Shown here in pieces: positions 1 to 8,427 of a DNA stretch of 51,499 nt. The stretch lies in NCBI GenBank assembly GCA_017529925.1, contig JAFXMZ010000002.1, positions 1 to 51,499 on the forward strand, written 5' to 3'. Made by a program: the position numbers and the translations under genes. How positions within the stretch are numbered: position 1 is the first letter of the stretch; each line of letters begins with the position of its first letter. Origin of the DNA: Clostridiales bacterium. GTDB taxonomy: Bacteria > Bacillota > Clostridia > Saccharofermentanales > Saccharofermentanaceae. The notes beneath the pieces were generated by a model. The model was not told the DNA's origin. It worked only from the letters and a program-made list of their open reading frames with translations, and did no database searches.

Positions 1-98
1 GCATGCCCTGAAATGGAGTTATCTACAAAAATGCTTGTTAAACATCTGTTTCGGACGATTTTGGCTGCTTATTTCGTAGAGTTTTGAACAAAAGAAAA
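1..98. other. Left edge, no gene seen
   Basis: I see no coding region, RNA gene or clear repeat in the first 98 bases. The stretch may belong to a feature lying to the left of the window. Confidence 0.4.
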
Positions 99-140
99 GG
101 AGTTGCCTCGCTGTGAACTAATCACTTTTGAGACAACTCC
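99..140 (-). terminator. Intrinsic terminator after the valS-downstream gene
   Basis: On the minus strand the arm GGAGTTGTCTC pairs with GAGGCAACTCC (one mismatch, about 20-nt loop) and is followed by TTTTCTTTTG. It lies 20 bases past the stop of the membrane-protein gene and would end the valS transcript. Confidence 0.75.
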
Positions 141-160
141 CTTATATTAATTACTCAGGA

Positions 161-1009
161 TCACTCTTCGGATCCGGCAGCATCAGCAGCTTCCTTTGCT
201 TCCTCTGCTGCTTCATCCGCAGCTTCTGTAGCTTCTTCAGCGAGCTCCTCTACGACATCGACCTTCTCGGCTGCCTCGGAAACAACTTCTTCCTTCGCCT
301 CATCGATCGCATCTCCGACCTCGCCTGCGGCTACATTGGCAGCAGCAAGGACACTGTCTACGGCTTCATCAGCCTCGTCAGCATCAGCGCCGGCTTCCTT
401 CATCCTGTCATCTGAGCCGACAGGGATACCGCCATGCTTAGCATCTATGGGCTTGATGGCATTCTCATCATTTCTCGCACCGTATGCCTCCGCGATAGCA
501 AGGCATTCTTCCTTGAGCTTGAAAAAGTCCTCATTGGAAGCGAGGTCCTTGTTGGATGTCTGGAAGCAGGCTTCCTGGAATACATCATCAAGAACGAGAT
601 AATACTTCTTCTCGCCTGCCGATGTGCTCTTGTCGAGGAGCTCCTCAGCCATGTCGGGCTCTCCGTCACGTGCGTCAAAGTTCTCGAAAGGGATCTCTAT
701 CGTGCTGAAACGATAACGGAGAACGAGTTTCTTGTCGTTATAATCAACAGCTACTCTGTAGTTAGCTATAAGGAACGACTGTGCAAATACGAGCACCGTG
801 ATGAGGAGTCCGAGGATACCGATACCAATAAGAACATAATTGGTATCACCCATAACGAATCCGCATACCGCGATCGCGATAAATACCAGTGCCAATATAG
901 CGGAGACGATCCTTCTCGTCTTAACCTGCTTTCCGCTGGCGGGGAAACAGTGTATCCCCTCCTGAGGAAGAGCCGCCACCTTGGCCTGATCTTCAAATCC
1001 TGTTGCCAT
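161..1009 (-). CDS. Membrane protein with acidic Ala/Glu-rich tail, unknown function
   Basis: I do not recognise a named family. After about 34 hydrophilic residues come two hydrophobic segments (roughly residues 35-55 and 58-83). A globular cytosolic-looking region runs to about residue 190, followed by a C-terminal tail of about 95 residues made almost only of Ala, Glu, Asp and Val. The tail is predicted helical or coiled and very acidic. I chose the ATG at 1009 because GGGAGG sits at a good distance from it, whereas the in-frame ATG at 1015 is only three bases from that site. The gene begins 38 bases after the valS stop on the same strand and is probably read with it, but nothing in the sequence ties it to translation. 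Confidence 0.8.
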   Translation of the reverse strand: MATGFEDQAKVAALPQEGIHCFPASGKQVKTRRIVSAILALVFIAIAVCGFVMGDTNYVLIGIGILGLLITVLVFAQSFLIANYRVAVDYNDKKLVLRYRFSTIEIPFENFDARDGEPDMAEELLDKSTSAGEKKYYLVLDDVFQEACFQTSNKDLASNEDFFKLKEECLAIAEAYGARNDENAIKPIDAKHGGIPVGSDDRMKEAGADADEADEAVDSVLAAANVAAGEVGDAIDEAKEEVVSEAAEKVDVVEELAEEATEAADEAAEEAKEAADAAGSEE

Positions 1010-1047
1010 TTTCATATACCTCCCTATTAACAGTTAGAACTATTCTA

Positions 1048-3705
1048 TCAGTTTTTGCCCAGCATGGCGATACGCTCGACAATACCGTTATACATTTCCT
1101 CATACTTAGCGAGTTTCTCACGTTCCGCATCTATGACCTTTGCAGGAGCTTTGCTTACAAATGACTCATTCGCAAGCTTTCCCTTAACACGTCCGAGCTC
1201 ACCCTCAAGCTTCTCCTTCTCCTTGCCGAGCCTCTCGAGCTCCTTACTGATATCGATAAGGTCTTCGAGCGGCATATAGATCTCACCGCCTGCAAAAACT
1301 GCACCGACAGCAGTCTGAGGGATACCGTTCTTGTCACTCCGGGAATCCATCGAGCTTACGGAAGCAAGTCTCTCAAGGAAAGGAAGACCCTTCTTGAACA
1401 TATCCTCGATAGAGCTGTCGCCTGTAACGAGGATGATGTGTGCCTTCCTGGAGGGAGCAACACCCATCTCGGCCCTGATATTACGCATAGATCTGATGGC
1501 ATCCATGAGCGTTGTCATCATCTTCTCGTCCTCGGGGAACGAAGGGATCTTCGAAGCATCCGGCCAGTCGGATATCATGATGGATTCAGCCCTCTCGCCG
1601 AGGAAGAGGTTCGAATAGACCTCCTCTGTTACGAAAGGCATGAACGGATGGAGCAGCTGCATGGATACGCCAAGGACATAGTTGAGCAGATACTGCGCCT
1701 CAAGCCTTGTCTCGCATTCCTTATCGAAAAGCCTGCTCTTCGCGATCTCGATATACCAGTCACAGTAGCTCTCCCAGATGAAGTCAACGATCTTGGAAAG
1801 CGCAACACCGTAATCATAATTCTCGTAATTGGAAGTAGCCTCCTCGACAACCCTGTGAAGTCCGGTGAGGATCCACTTGTCTTCAAGAGTGAACTTTGAA
1901 GGATCGACCTTATCGAAAGAAAGGTCATCCTCACAGTTCATTATGACGAACCTCATGGCATTCCAGACCTTATTGGAGAAGTTCCTTCCCATCTCGATCT
2001 TATCAGGCATAAAGCGCTGATCGTTTCCGGGCGCATTACCCGTAACAAGAGCAAATCTGAGGCTGTCGGCACCGGACTTCTCGATGATCTCAAGAGGATC
2101 GATACCGTTGCCTAAGGACTTACTCATCTTCCTGCCCTGTGAATCCCTTACGAGACCGTGGATAAGAACATCCTTGAAAGGAACATCCTTCATATGTGCC
2201 ATACCGGCAACTATCATCCTGGATACCCAGAAAGTGATGATGTCATAGCCTGTAACGAGAGTATCCGTAGGATAGAACTCCTTAAGATCTTCAGTAGACC
2301 CGGGCCAGCCGAGCGTGGAGAACGGCCAGAGAGCCGAGGAGAACCATGTATCGAGAGTATCCGGATCCTGACGCATCTTCTTTCCGCACTTGGGGCAGAC
2401 CGCCTCATTTTCCTTGGTAACTACGATCTCTTCGCAGTCATCGCAATAGAAAGCAGGGATCTGATGGCCCCACCAGAGCTGTCTCGAGATACACCAGTCT
2501 CTTATATCCTCCATCCAGTTGAAGTAATTTTTCTCAAATCTCTTGGGAACGAATCTGATCCTTCCATCCTTAACGGCCTCGATGGCAGGCTTTGCAAGCT
2601 CTTCCATCTTGACGAACCACTGAAGCGATACCCTCGGCTCGATCGTAGTTCCGCATCTGTAGCATGTTCCTACATTGTGATCGTGGGGCTCGACCTTGAT
2701 GAGGAATCCGCCTTCCTCGAGGTCTTTGACGATAGCCTTTCTGGCCTCAAAACGATCCATTCCTGCGTATTTAGGATAATCTTCCGTTATCTTCGCATCA
2801 TCAGTCATGACGTTAATGATCTCGAGTCCGTGTCTCTGTCCAACCTCGAAGTCATTGGGGTCGTGGGCAGGTGTGATCTTAACGACACCTGTACCGAAAT
2901 CGATATCAACATAATCATCCGCAACAACGGGGATCCTTCTGCCTACGAGCGGCAGGATGAGCATCTTCCCTACGATATCCTTATATCTCTCATCCTTGGG
3001 ATTAACTGCAACAGCAGTATCGCCGAGGAGCGTCTCAGGTCTTGTCGTAGCAAGTTCTACATATCCGCTTCCATCCTCGAGGGGATATCTGAGATGCCAG
3101 AAATGACCTTCCTGATCCTCATACTCGACCTCTGCGTTTGAAATAGACGTCAGGCAGTGAGGACACCAGTTGATGATCCTCTCCCCCCTGTAGACAAGTC
3201 CCTGGTTGTAATACTTAACGAAAACTTCCTTAACGGCATCAGAACATCCTTCATCCATAGTGAAGCGCTCACGGCTCCAGTCACATGATGAACCTATCTT
3301 CTTGAGCTGTTCGACTATCCTGCCTCCATATGTCTTCTTCCAGTCCCATGCACGCTCGAGGAACTTCTCTCTGCCGAGATCTTCCTTAAAGATCCCCTCT
3401 TTCCTCATCTGCTCAACGATCTTCGCCTCAGTGGCGATAGACGCATGGTCGGTTCCAGGTACCCAAAGCGTTCTGAAACCTCTCATCCTCTTATATCTGA
3501 CAAGGATATCCTGAAGCGTATTGTCCAGTGCATGTCCCATGTGAAGCTGTCCCGTGATATTCGGCGGCGGCATCACGATAGAGAACGCCTCTCCTTCCTT
3601 TGTCACTTCAGGCTTAAAATAGCCCTTCTCCATCCACTCATTATAGAGCCTGGGTTCTGCCTCATTCGGCTCAAATGTCTTGCTGATTGAATCAATCCTA
3701 GCCAT
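1048..3705 (-). CDS. valS: Valyl-tRNA synthetase
   Basis: Class I aminoacyl-tRNA synthetase that charges tRNA-Val in the cytosol. The 885 residues match the usual bacterial length. Visible hallmarks are the HIGH-type motif in PNITGQLHMGHAL near residue 50, the editing (CP1) domain with TTRPETLLGDTAV, the zinc-like CYRCG and CDDC/CPKCG pairs, the KMSKS loop (GRKMSKSLGNGIDP near residue 520), the anticodon-binding domain, and a C-terminal coiled arm of alternating Lys/Glu typical of ValRS. No tRNA-Val T-box is visible upstream. The promoter-proximal DNA carries a spaced TTACTCA/TGAGTAA array instead. The folC gene that often follows valS in Bacillota is absent; an acidic membrane protein takes that place. 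Confidence 0.98.
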   Translation of the reverse strand: MARIDSISKTFEPNEAEPRLYNEWMEKGYFKPEVTKEGEAFSIVMPPPNITGQLHMGHALDNTLQDILVRYKRMRGFRTLWVPGTDHASIATEAKIVEQMRKEGIFKEDLGREKFLERAWDWKKTYGGRIVEQLKKIGSSCDWSRERFTMDEGCSDAVKEVFVKYYNQGLVYRGERIINWCPHCLTSISNAEVEYEDQEGHFWHLRYPLEDGSGYVELATTRPETLLGDTAVAVNPKDERYKDIVGKMLILPLVGRRIPVVADDYVDIDFGTGVVKITPAHDPNDFEVGQRHGLEIINVMTDDAKITEDYPKYAGMDRFEARKAIVKDLEEGGFLIKVEPHDHNVGTCYRCGTTIEPRVSLQWFVKMEELAKPAIEAVKDGRIRFVPKRFEKNYFNWMEDIRDWCISRQLWWGHQIPAFYCDDCEEIVVTKENEAVCPKCGKKMRQDPDTLDTWFSSALWPFSTLGWPGSTEDLKEFYPTDTLVTGYDIITFWVSRMIVAGMAHMKDVPFKDVLIHGLVRDSQGRKMSKSLGNGIDPLEIIEKSGADSLRFALVTGNAPGNDQRFMPDKIEMGRNFSNKVWNAMRFVIMNCEDDLSFDKVDPSKFTLEDKWILTGLHRVVEEATSNYENYDYGVALSKIVDFIWESYCDWYIEIAKSRLFDKECETRLEAQYLLNYVLGVSMQLLHPFMPFVTEEVYSNLFLGERAESIMISDWPDASKIPSFPEDEKMMTTLMDAIRSMRNIRAEMGVAPSRKAHIILVTGDSSIEDMFKKGLPFLERLASVSSMDSRSDKNGIPQTAVGAVFAGGEIYMPLEDLIDISKELERLGKEKEKLEGELGRVKGKLANESFVSKAPAKVIDAEREKLAKYEEMYNGIVERIAMLGKN

Positions 3706-3737
3706 AACCGACCCGCTTTCTTATTTAATAACAGTTA

Positions 3738-3746
3738 ATTGTACCA
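3738..3746 (-). promoter_or_regulatory. Extended -10 promoter element for valS
   Basis: On the minus strand TGG-TACAAT forms an extended -10 element about 33 bases before the valS ATG. No good -35 hexamer lies at 17 bases, so this relies on the extended -10 alone. Confidence 0.5.
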
Positions 3747-3797
3747 CACATTATCAAAATGAAGAATCCCGGAGAAAATATCAAATTATGTTTACGT

Positions 3798-3909
3798 TTA
3801 CTCAATAAGTTACTCAACCCTACGTTTCTGAGTAACAAAATGAGTAACCACCAGTCATTTTGCTCAGATTATTACTCATTTATATTCTTCTGAGCAACAA
3901 AACGGGTAA
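3798..3909. repeat. Array of spaced heptamers TTACTCA / TGAGTAA
   Basis: Eight heptamers start at 3798, 3810, 3829, 3841, 3860, 3872, 3891 and 3903, so the steps are 12, 19, 12, 19, 12, 19, 12. The order is two TTACTCA, two TGAGTAA, then TTGCTCA and TTACTCA, then TGAGCAA and CGGGTAA. This is a 62-bp unit repeated twice, with 5-base and 12-base gaps whose sequence mostly varies. Each unit could fold as two 7-bp helices around a 5x5 internal loop. It lies between the radical SAM terminator and the valS promoter. Six heptamers are exact or differ at one base; the last differs at two. Confidence 0.8.
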
Positions 3910-3935
3910 TTCGCGCATTCAACAATAAACGCACA

Positions 3936-3960
3936 GAAAAACAGCCTCCGGGCGGAGGCT
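3936..3960 (-). terminator. Intrinsic terminator of the radical SAM gene
   Basis: On the minus strand AGCCTCC-GCCC-GGAGGCT is followed by GTTTTTC. It lies 24 bases after the radical SAM stop codon. Confidence 0.85.
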
Positions 3961-3984
3961 GGCAGGTCGCAGGTCATTTAATCA

Positions 3985-5058
3985 TCAGATCTTTGAGTAT
4001 TTTTTTACAAACCTATCCTGATCGAAAGTATACATTGCCTCGCCGATCTTATCGGCCTGTTCGATTATCATCCTTTCATAAGCGCACTGAAGAGGCGAAA
4101 CCTTATTCTCATCGCCCGTGTTCATGCGGTTGGCACATCCGCACGAATTCGTACAGCGCTTCAGAAGATCGCACTGAAGGCAGGTCTCGGGTGCCCTGGC
4201 TTTCATCGCTATCCGCTTTTGCGCCTCTATATCCAAACCGGTAAATACGTCCCCGAGAAGATATTCCTCATCCCCTATAAAAGATGTGCAGGGATAGAGC
4301 TTTCCGTCGGGAGTTACCGGCATCTGCCTTGTCCCAAGATGGCAGCGGTCAGCGGGATTGATATCCTTGATGCACTGTGCGATCTTCGCATCGAGCGGAG
4401 AAAAATAGAAATCCTCCCCCTTTTCGAAAAGACCGCGAACGTACTCTCCGGTCTTATCGATCTGTTCCGAGAGAAGATCGAGGTCTTCATCTGTCCAGTG
4501 AACCTTCTCGCCGTAGGCGATAACAAACGAAGCCTTCCTGAAGCCGAGATCGTGAATATACTTTACTGATTCAAAATAGTAAGGAACGGCCTGAGGCGCT
4601 ATCGTCGCCATAGCCATTGCATCGGGAATATACTGAAGCAGCAGCTTAGCCTTTTTAACAAGCACTTCAGAGGAAGGCGATCTTTCCTTATTAGCGAACC
4701 TCCTGCAGATATCCTGGGCCTTTCCGTCAAAGGAAAGACCGATCCCCATCCTGACCTCTTTCGCGCGGGCAAGGAATTCCTCATCAAGGAGCGTTCCGTT
4801 AGTAGTCATCTTGCACTTAAAAGGGATACCTGTCACACGTGACTTCTCAAGACAGATATCGAGAGCTCTGTATATCAGGTCTTTTTTAAGGAGAGGCTCA
4901 CCGCCGAAAAAACAGAACCCCGCACTGCTCCCATGGGCAAAAGCAAGCTCGCATGCCGCATCAAGGACTTCTTCGGACATATCGCGCGGGCACTTTTCCC
5001 TTATGCAGTAGCTGCAGTCCAGATTGCAGTTCTCTGTCAGATGCAGTGTAAAGTTCAT
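3985..5058 (-). CDS. Radical SAM/SPASM enzyme, probable peptide maturase
   Basis: Radical S-adenosylmethionine enzyme of 357 residues. The 4Fe-4S motif CxxxCxxC is at Cys11, Cys15 and Cys18 (ENCNLDCSYC), followed by the FFGGEP motif near residue 52. The C-terminal third is a SPASM domain with a run of cysteines in CHLGTRQ, YPCTSF, CLQCDLLKRC, CGCAN and a final Cys, able to bind auxiliary clusters. Domain order and length match enzymes that modify ribosomal peptides or activate sulfatases (anSME type). No sulfatase of the Cys/Ser type is next to it. The gene directly before it encodes a small lipoprotein, with 71 bases between them. I infer that the lipoprotein is the substrate, as in the rSAM/lipoprotein pairs described from Bacteroidetes. 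That pairing is an inference; the enzyme class is clear. Confidence 0.9.
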   Translation of the reverse strand: MNFTLHLTENCNLDCSYCIREKCPRDMSEEVLDAACELAFAHGSSAGFCFFGGEPLLKKDLIYRALDICLEKSRVTGIPFKCKMTTNGTLLDEEFLARAKEVRMGIGLSFDGKAQDICRRFANKERSPSSEVLVKKAKLLLQYIPDAMAMATIAPQAVPYYFESVKYIHDLGFRKASFVIAYGEKVHWTDEDLDLLSEQIDKTGEYVRGLFEKGEDFYFSPLDAKIAQCIKDINPADRCHLGTRQMPVTPDGKLYPCTSFIGDEEYLLGDVFTGLDIEAQKRIAMKARAPETCLQCDLLKRCTNSCGCANRMNTGDENKVSPLQCAYERMIIEQADKIGEAMYTFDQDRFVKKYSKI

Positions 5059-5076
5059 TCCATGTCTCCTTTATAA

Positions 5077-5102
5077 ACGGGACAGCCGAGTGACCGTCCC
5101 GT
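5077..5102 (-). terminator. Hairpin between lipoprotein and radical SAM genes
   Basis: On the minus strand ACGGGAC pairs with GTCCCGT across a 12-base loop, followed by TTAT and then the AAAGGAG ribosome site of the radical SAM gene. It looks like a leaky terminator or RNA-stabilising hairpin that would leave more lipoprotein mRNA than enzyme mRNA. Confidence 0.5.
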
Positions 5103-5129
5103 CAGATCTCATATTATGTTCCTAAACTG

Positions 5130-5438
5130 TCACTCAGCGTCATATAAAGCGACGCCGCCTTCGATCTCGAGATTATCCTCAATGTCCTGATAATCCTTCT
5201 GTTCGGGCTCGGGAAGCGGCTCATAATCATCACAGTCATAGATATCGGCCTCTCCCATGATATCCACATCACCGTCAAGAATGGGTTCCGTCGCCTGTGT
5301 CGGCCATGTAGGTTCGCTCCTTCTCGATGCGCTCTTCTTGTCACCTCCGCATCCGGTAAGTGAAGCAGCTGCAATGAGAGCTGCGGCACCTATTGCGTAC
5401 AGGGGCTTTCTATAATTCTTCTGCGGATTCATTATCAT
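5130..5438 (-). CDS. Small acidic lipoprotein, candidate radical SAM substrate
   Basis: A 102-residue protein with a lipoprotein signal peptide: basic start, hydrophobic run AIGAAALIAAAS and lipobox LTGC (Cys30). The mature part is short and very acidic, with only one other Cys (Cys69, in IYDCDDYEPLP) and an end of GGVALYDAE. It has no recognisable enzyme domain. I chose the ATG at 5438 because CGGAGG lies nine bases upstream; a longer reading frame to 5531 would bury the signal peptide. The next gene downstream is a radical SAM/SPASM enzyme, after a 71-base gap that holds a hairpin. A short secreted acidic protein with that neighbour is a plausible modification substrate. It could instead be an unrelated cell-surface lipoprotein. 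Confidence 0.75.
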   Translation of the reverse strand: MIMNPQKNYRKPLYAIGAAALIAAASLTGCGGDKKSASRRSEPTWPTQATEPILDGDVDIMGEADIYDCDDYEPLPEPEQKDYQDIEDNLEIEGGVALYDAE

Positions 5439-5527
5439 TTTTGTGTTCCTCCGTTCTTGGCTTCTTACCTCTATACTCGCAAACCGCACGTTAAGGTTGC
5501 ATGTCAGTTCAAAAAGATTTTTCCTCA

Positions 5528-7225
5528 TCACTCGCCGCTCTCGCGGTAGTAGTCCTCCAGGTGCGGCCTGGCGGCAACATAATACTTCTCGAGCCCCTTA
5601 TCGAAATGCTTCCCCATTCCTTCCATTATTATCGAATCCGCCTTCTCGAAAGACATTCTCTCCTTGTAGACTCTCTTGCTGACGAGCGCATCATATACAT
5701 CGGCAATAGCCATAATACGCGCCTCGAGCGGTATCTGTTCACCCTTAAGACCCGACGGATAGCCTGAACCGTCCCACCTTTCATGATGGTAATGTGCGAC
5801 ATTCTCGGCGATCACCCTGAAAGACTCATCATCCGTATCCTTAAGTATCTCATGGACTATCTTCGCACCTTCGGGTGCGTGCTTCTTCATCTTCTCAAAT
5901 TCCTCGGGTGTAAACTTACCGGGCTTTCTTAAGACGGCATCATCGACTGCTATCTTGCCGAGATCGTGCATCGGAGCAGCCTTAATGACATTCTTGCAGA
6001 ATTCATCGGTAAGTTCCGGAACATTATCCTTTTTCATCTCATCGATAAGGAGCTTTACACATGTGCTCGTTCTCCTGATATGCCCGCCCGTGGAGTTGTC
6101 TCTGCTCTCGACCATGGTCGCCATCGAAAGGATCAGGTTATCATGCATCTTTACGATGTGCCTCGTCTTCTCCTCGACTTCCTCATTGAGTTCGTCATTA
6201 TATCTGCTTATGAGCTTGATATACTCCTGGTCGGCCGTGTCATCGGTTATAAAGAACTGGTATCCCCTCCTTCTCCTGCCGTCATAGAGGTAGTTAACGT
6301 CGACCTGGTAGTTCTTGCCGTCCTTTTCGAAATGATACTCATTCTTCGACTCGTCATGAACGAACCTGTGTATCCATTTGACGGCTGTATCCTTGAATCC
6401 CGGGAATTCCTCGACCGATCTGTCGACCCTGAGGCTCTCGATCTCGGGCCAGAACTTCTTGGCAGTCTCGTTGGAGCCTAAATATCTGAGCTTGTAATCA
6501 AATGATATGAATCCCGTATTTCCTCTCTCGACAAGGGAATCGATTCCGGAATCGTTGACGTCATAAAGACCGATCCTGTATACGATGAAAAGGATTATCA
6601 GCTGACCGAGGACATAGACGAACGGCGTCGGCTCGATAGGCATATCGAAAAGCCTTCTTGCAAAATAGCTTCCCGTCGAAAGGATCTCGAGCACGAACAG
6701 AAGGAGGATCGTCATCCTGGATGCCTCTTTCTTGCGGAAAAATGCATACGTAAGGACACACAGGCACATGACCGCATAGACGATCAGCATGATGATAAAG
6801 AGCTTATGCATCTGGCCGTAGTCCTTTATGAGATTTCCTGTCCCGTCCTTGATCTCAAAAGAACATGAGTCGTATATCGAAAAGGCTGTTCCCGGCGGCA
6901 GAAGGACAGATGCGTATATCGCAGAATTCATCAGCAGAAGGATCGCCTTTATGACCCTGTTGACATTGACCCTGCACAGATAGAAGATCATCAGCGACAG
7001 GAACGGTACTCCGAAGCACGGTCCCAGGTAGAGTATCCTGTTTGCAAGGAGGGCCTCCTCGAGATTGGAAGAGACCGAGAGCATATATGTTCCCAGGATC
7101 GAGATCGGAAGGAATACGAATATCAGCGTAAAATGAACATCAAAATGCTTATGCCACATCATGGCATATATGAGCGAAAGAACGCTCGATATGATAAATG
7201 TTATAAGAAGCGATGTCTGCAGCAC
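5528..7225 (-). CDS. Membrane HD-GYP-type phosphodiesterase with PAS-like sensor
   Basis: A 565-residue signalling protein. The N-terminal ~220 residues hold seven or eight hydrophobic segments, like the 7TM histidine-kinase N-terminal module. A PAS-like region follows (about 225-335), then a coiled coil (NDELNEEVEEKTRHIV) and an HD-GYP domain. The metal and signature motifs HDLGKI and HHERWDGSGYP are present, with GSGYP where the family name has GYP. This fold hydrolyses cyclic di-GMP at the membrane. No GGDEF domain is present. The gene begins 29 bases after the aldo/keto reductase stop on the same strand, so it may be transcribed with the hydrogenase and reductase, which hints at a link to redox or fermentation state. 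The signal sensed is unknown. Confidence 0.92.
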   Translation of the reverse strand: MLQTSLLITFIISSVLSLIYAMMWHKHFDVHFTLIFVFLPISILGTYMLSVSSNLEEALLANRILYLGPCFGVPFLSLMIFYLCRVNVNRVIKAILLLMNSAIYASVLLPPGTAFSIYDSCSFEIKDGTGNLIKDYGQMHKLFIIMLIVYAVMCLCVLTYAFFRKKEASRMTILLLFVLEILSTGSYFARRLFDMPIEPTPFVYVLGQLIILFIVYRIGLYDVNDSGIDSLVERGNTGFISFDYKLRYLGSNETAKKFWPEIESLRVDRSVEEFPGFKDTAVKWIHRFVHDESKNEYHFEKDGKNYQVDVNYLYDGRRRRGYQFFITDDTADQEYIKLISRYNDELNEEVEEKTRHIVKMHDNLILSMATMVESRDNSTGGHIRRTSTCVKLLIDEMKKDNVPELTDEFCKNVIKAAPMHDLGKIAVDDAVLRKPGKFTPEEFEKMKKHAPEGAKIVHEILKDTDDESFRVIAENVAHYHHERWDGSGYPSGLKGEQIPLEARIMAIADVYDALVSKRVYKERMSFEKADSIIMEGMGKHFDKGLEKYYVAARPHLEDYYRESGE

Positions 7226-7254
7226 TTTACCTGTTATTACTCCTTATCTGTCTT

Positions 7255-8397
7255 TCATCTGCCGCTGTCTTCACCATCGAGCAGTTCAGATGCCTCCTCC
7301 AGGAGCTTTATGACCGGCAGGTGCTGGGGGCAAACCGATTCGCACTGACCGCATGCAACGCAGTCGGAAGCCTTTCCGTATCTCTGTATAAGCCCCTGAT
7401 AAAACGTCTTTGGCCTGAATTCATCGTTATAGAGCCTCATTGTGTTGACAGTTCTGAAGATATCGGGGATCATGATGCTCATCGGGCATCCGTCAACACA
7501 GTACTTACAGGCGGTACATGAGATAGTCGGCTTGGACATCATTATCTTCCTGACCTCCTCGATTATCCCCTTCTCCTTTTCGCTCAGCGGTTCAAGATTC
7601 CTGAAGGTGCCGATATTATCGTTCATCTGTTCCTCGGTGGACATTCCGGAAAGGATCATTTTGACTCCCGGGAGCGATGCGCAGAAACGCAGAGCCCACG
7701 AAGCAGGCGAGCATCCGGGTCTTTCATCTGTGAGCATCTTCTCGAGTTCCGGCATCAGGTTCGCGAGGCTTCCTCCCTTGACAGGCTCCATGATAACCAT
7801 CGGTATATCCTTCTGCCTCAGGATCTCATACAGTTCGCCCGATCTTACAACAGGATTCTCCCAGTCTGCATAATTAAGCTGGATCTGTACAAATTCGACT
7901 TCGGGATGCCATTCGAGAATGGTCCGGAGAAGATCGGGACTGCCGTGATAGGAAAAACCGAAGTGCCTGATCTTCCCTTCTTCCTTCATCTTCATGCCCC
8001 ACGAAAAACAGTCGAAATTCTCATAGGTATCATAATTATTGCCGTCTTCTACGGAATGGAGCAGATAGTAATCAAAATAATCGACACCGCACCTTTCGAG
8101 CTGCTCATTAAAGATCCTGTCGACATCTTCCTGTTTGTGGATACACCAGGCAGGAAGCTTTGTAGCGACAGTAAACAGTTCGCGGGGATACCTCTTTACG
8201 ATGGCCTCCTTAACGGCTTCCTCAGACTTGCCTCCGTGGTAGACATAAGCAGTATCGAAGTAGTTCAATCCTGCATCCATATATGCATCCACCATATCGC
8301 AGACTCTGTCAAGGTCGATAGCGCCGTCCTTCTCGGGAAGTCTCATCAGACCGAATCCTAAAGATGCAGTTTCCTTTCCTCCAAACAGTTTATCCAT
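7255..8397 (-). CDS. Aldo/keto reductase with C-terminal 4Fe-4S ferredoxin domain
   Basis: A 380-residue oxidoreductase. The aldo/keto reductase barrel shows the catalytic tetrad: Asp and Tyr in FDTAYVYHGGKSE, Lys in VATKLP and His in LLHSVED. From about residue 290 a ferredoxin-like extension carries two clusters, CTACKYCVDGCP and CVACGQCESVCP. This class is common in anaerobic Clostridia and presumably couples carbonyl reduction to ferredoxin or NADPH; the substrate cannot be read from the sequence. It sits 30 bases downstream of the [FeFe] hydrogenase gene on the same strand, consistent with a shared redox operon. Confidence 0.93.
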   Translation of the reverse strand: MDKLFGGKETASLGFGLMRLPEKDGAIDLDRVCDMVDAYMDAGLNYFDTAYVYHGGKSEEAVKEAIVKRYPRELFTVATKLPAWCIHKQEDVDRIFNEQLERCGVDYFDYYLLHSVEDGNNYDTYENFDCFSWGMKMKEEGKIRHFGFSYHGSPDLLRTILEWHPEVEFVQIQLNYADWENPVVRSGELYEILRQKDIPMVIMEPVKGGSLANLMPELEKMLTDERPGCSPASWALRFCASLPGVKMILSGMSTEEQMNDNIGTFRNLEPLSEKEKGIIEEVRKIMMSKPTISCTACKYCVDGCPMSIMIPDIFRTVNTMRLYNDEFRPKTFYQGLIQRYGKASDCVACGQCESVCPQHLPVIKLLEEASELLDGEDSGR

Positions 8398-8427
8398 CGT
8401 CCGTTCCTCCTCAGAATCTTCTCTGAC

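Noticed and set aside
2158..3141. Plus-strand open frame of 327 codons
   Set aside because: It is entirely antisense to valS, whose motifs are complete. The translation has no domain and no ribosome site.
3706..3984. tRNA-Val T-box leader for valS
   Set aside because: No AGGGTGG-type T-box, no specifier loop and no terminator between the array and the ATG.
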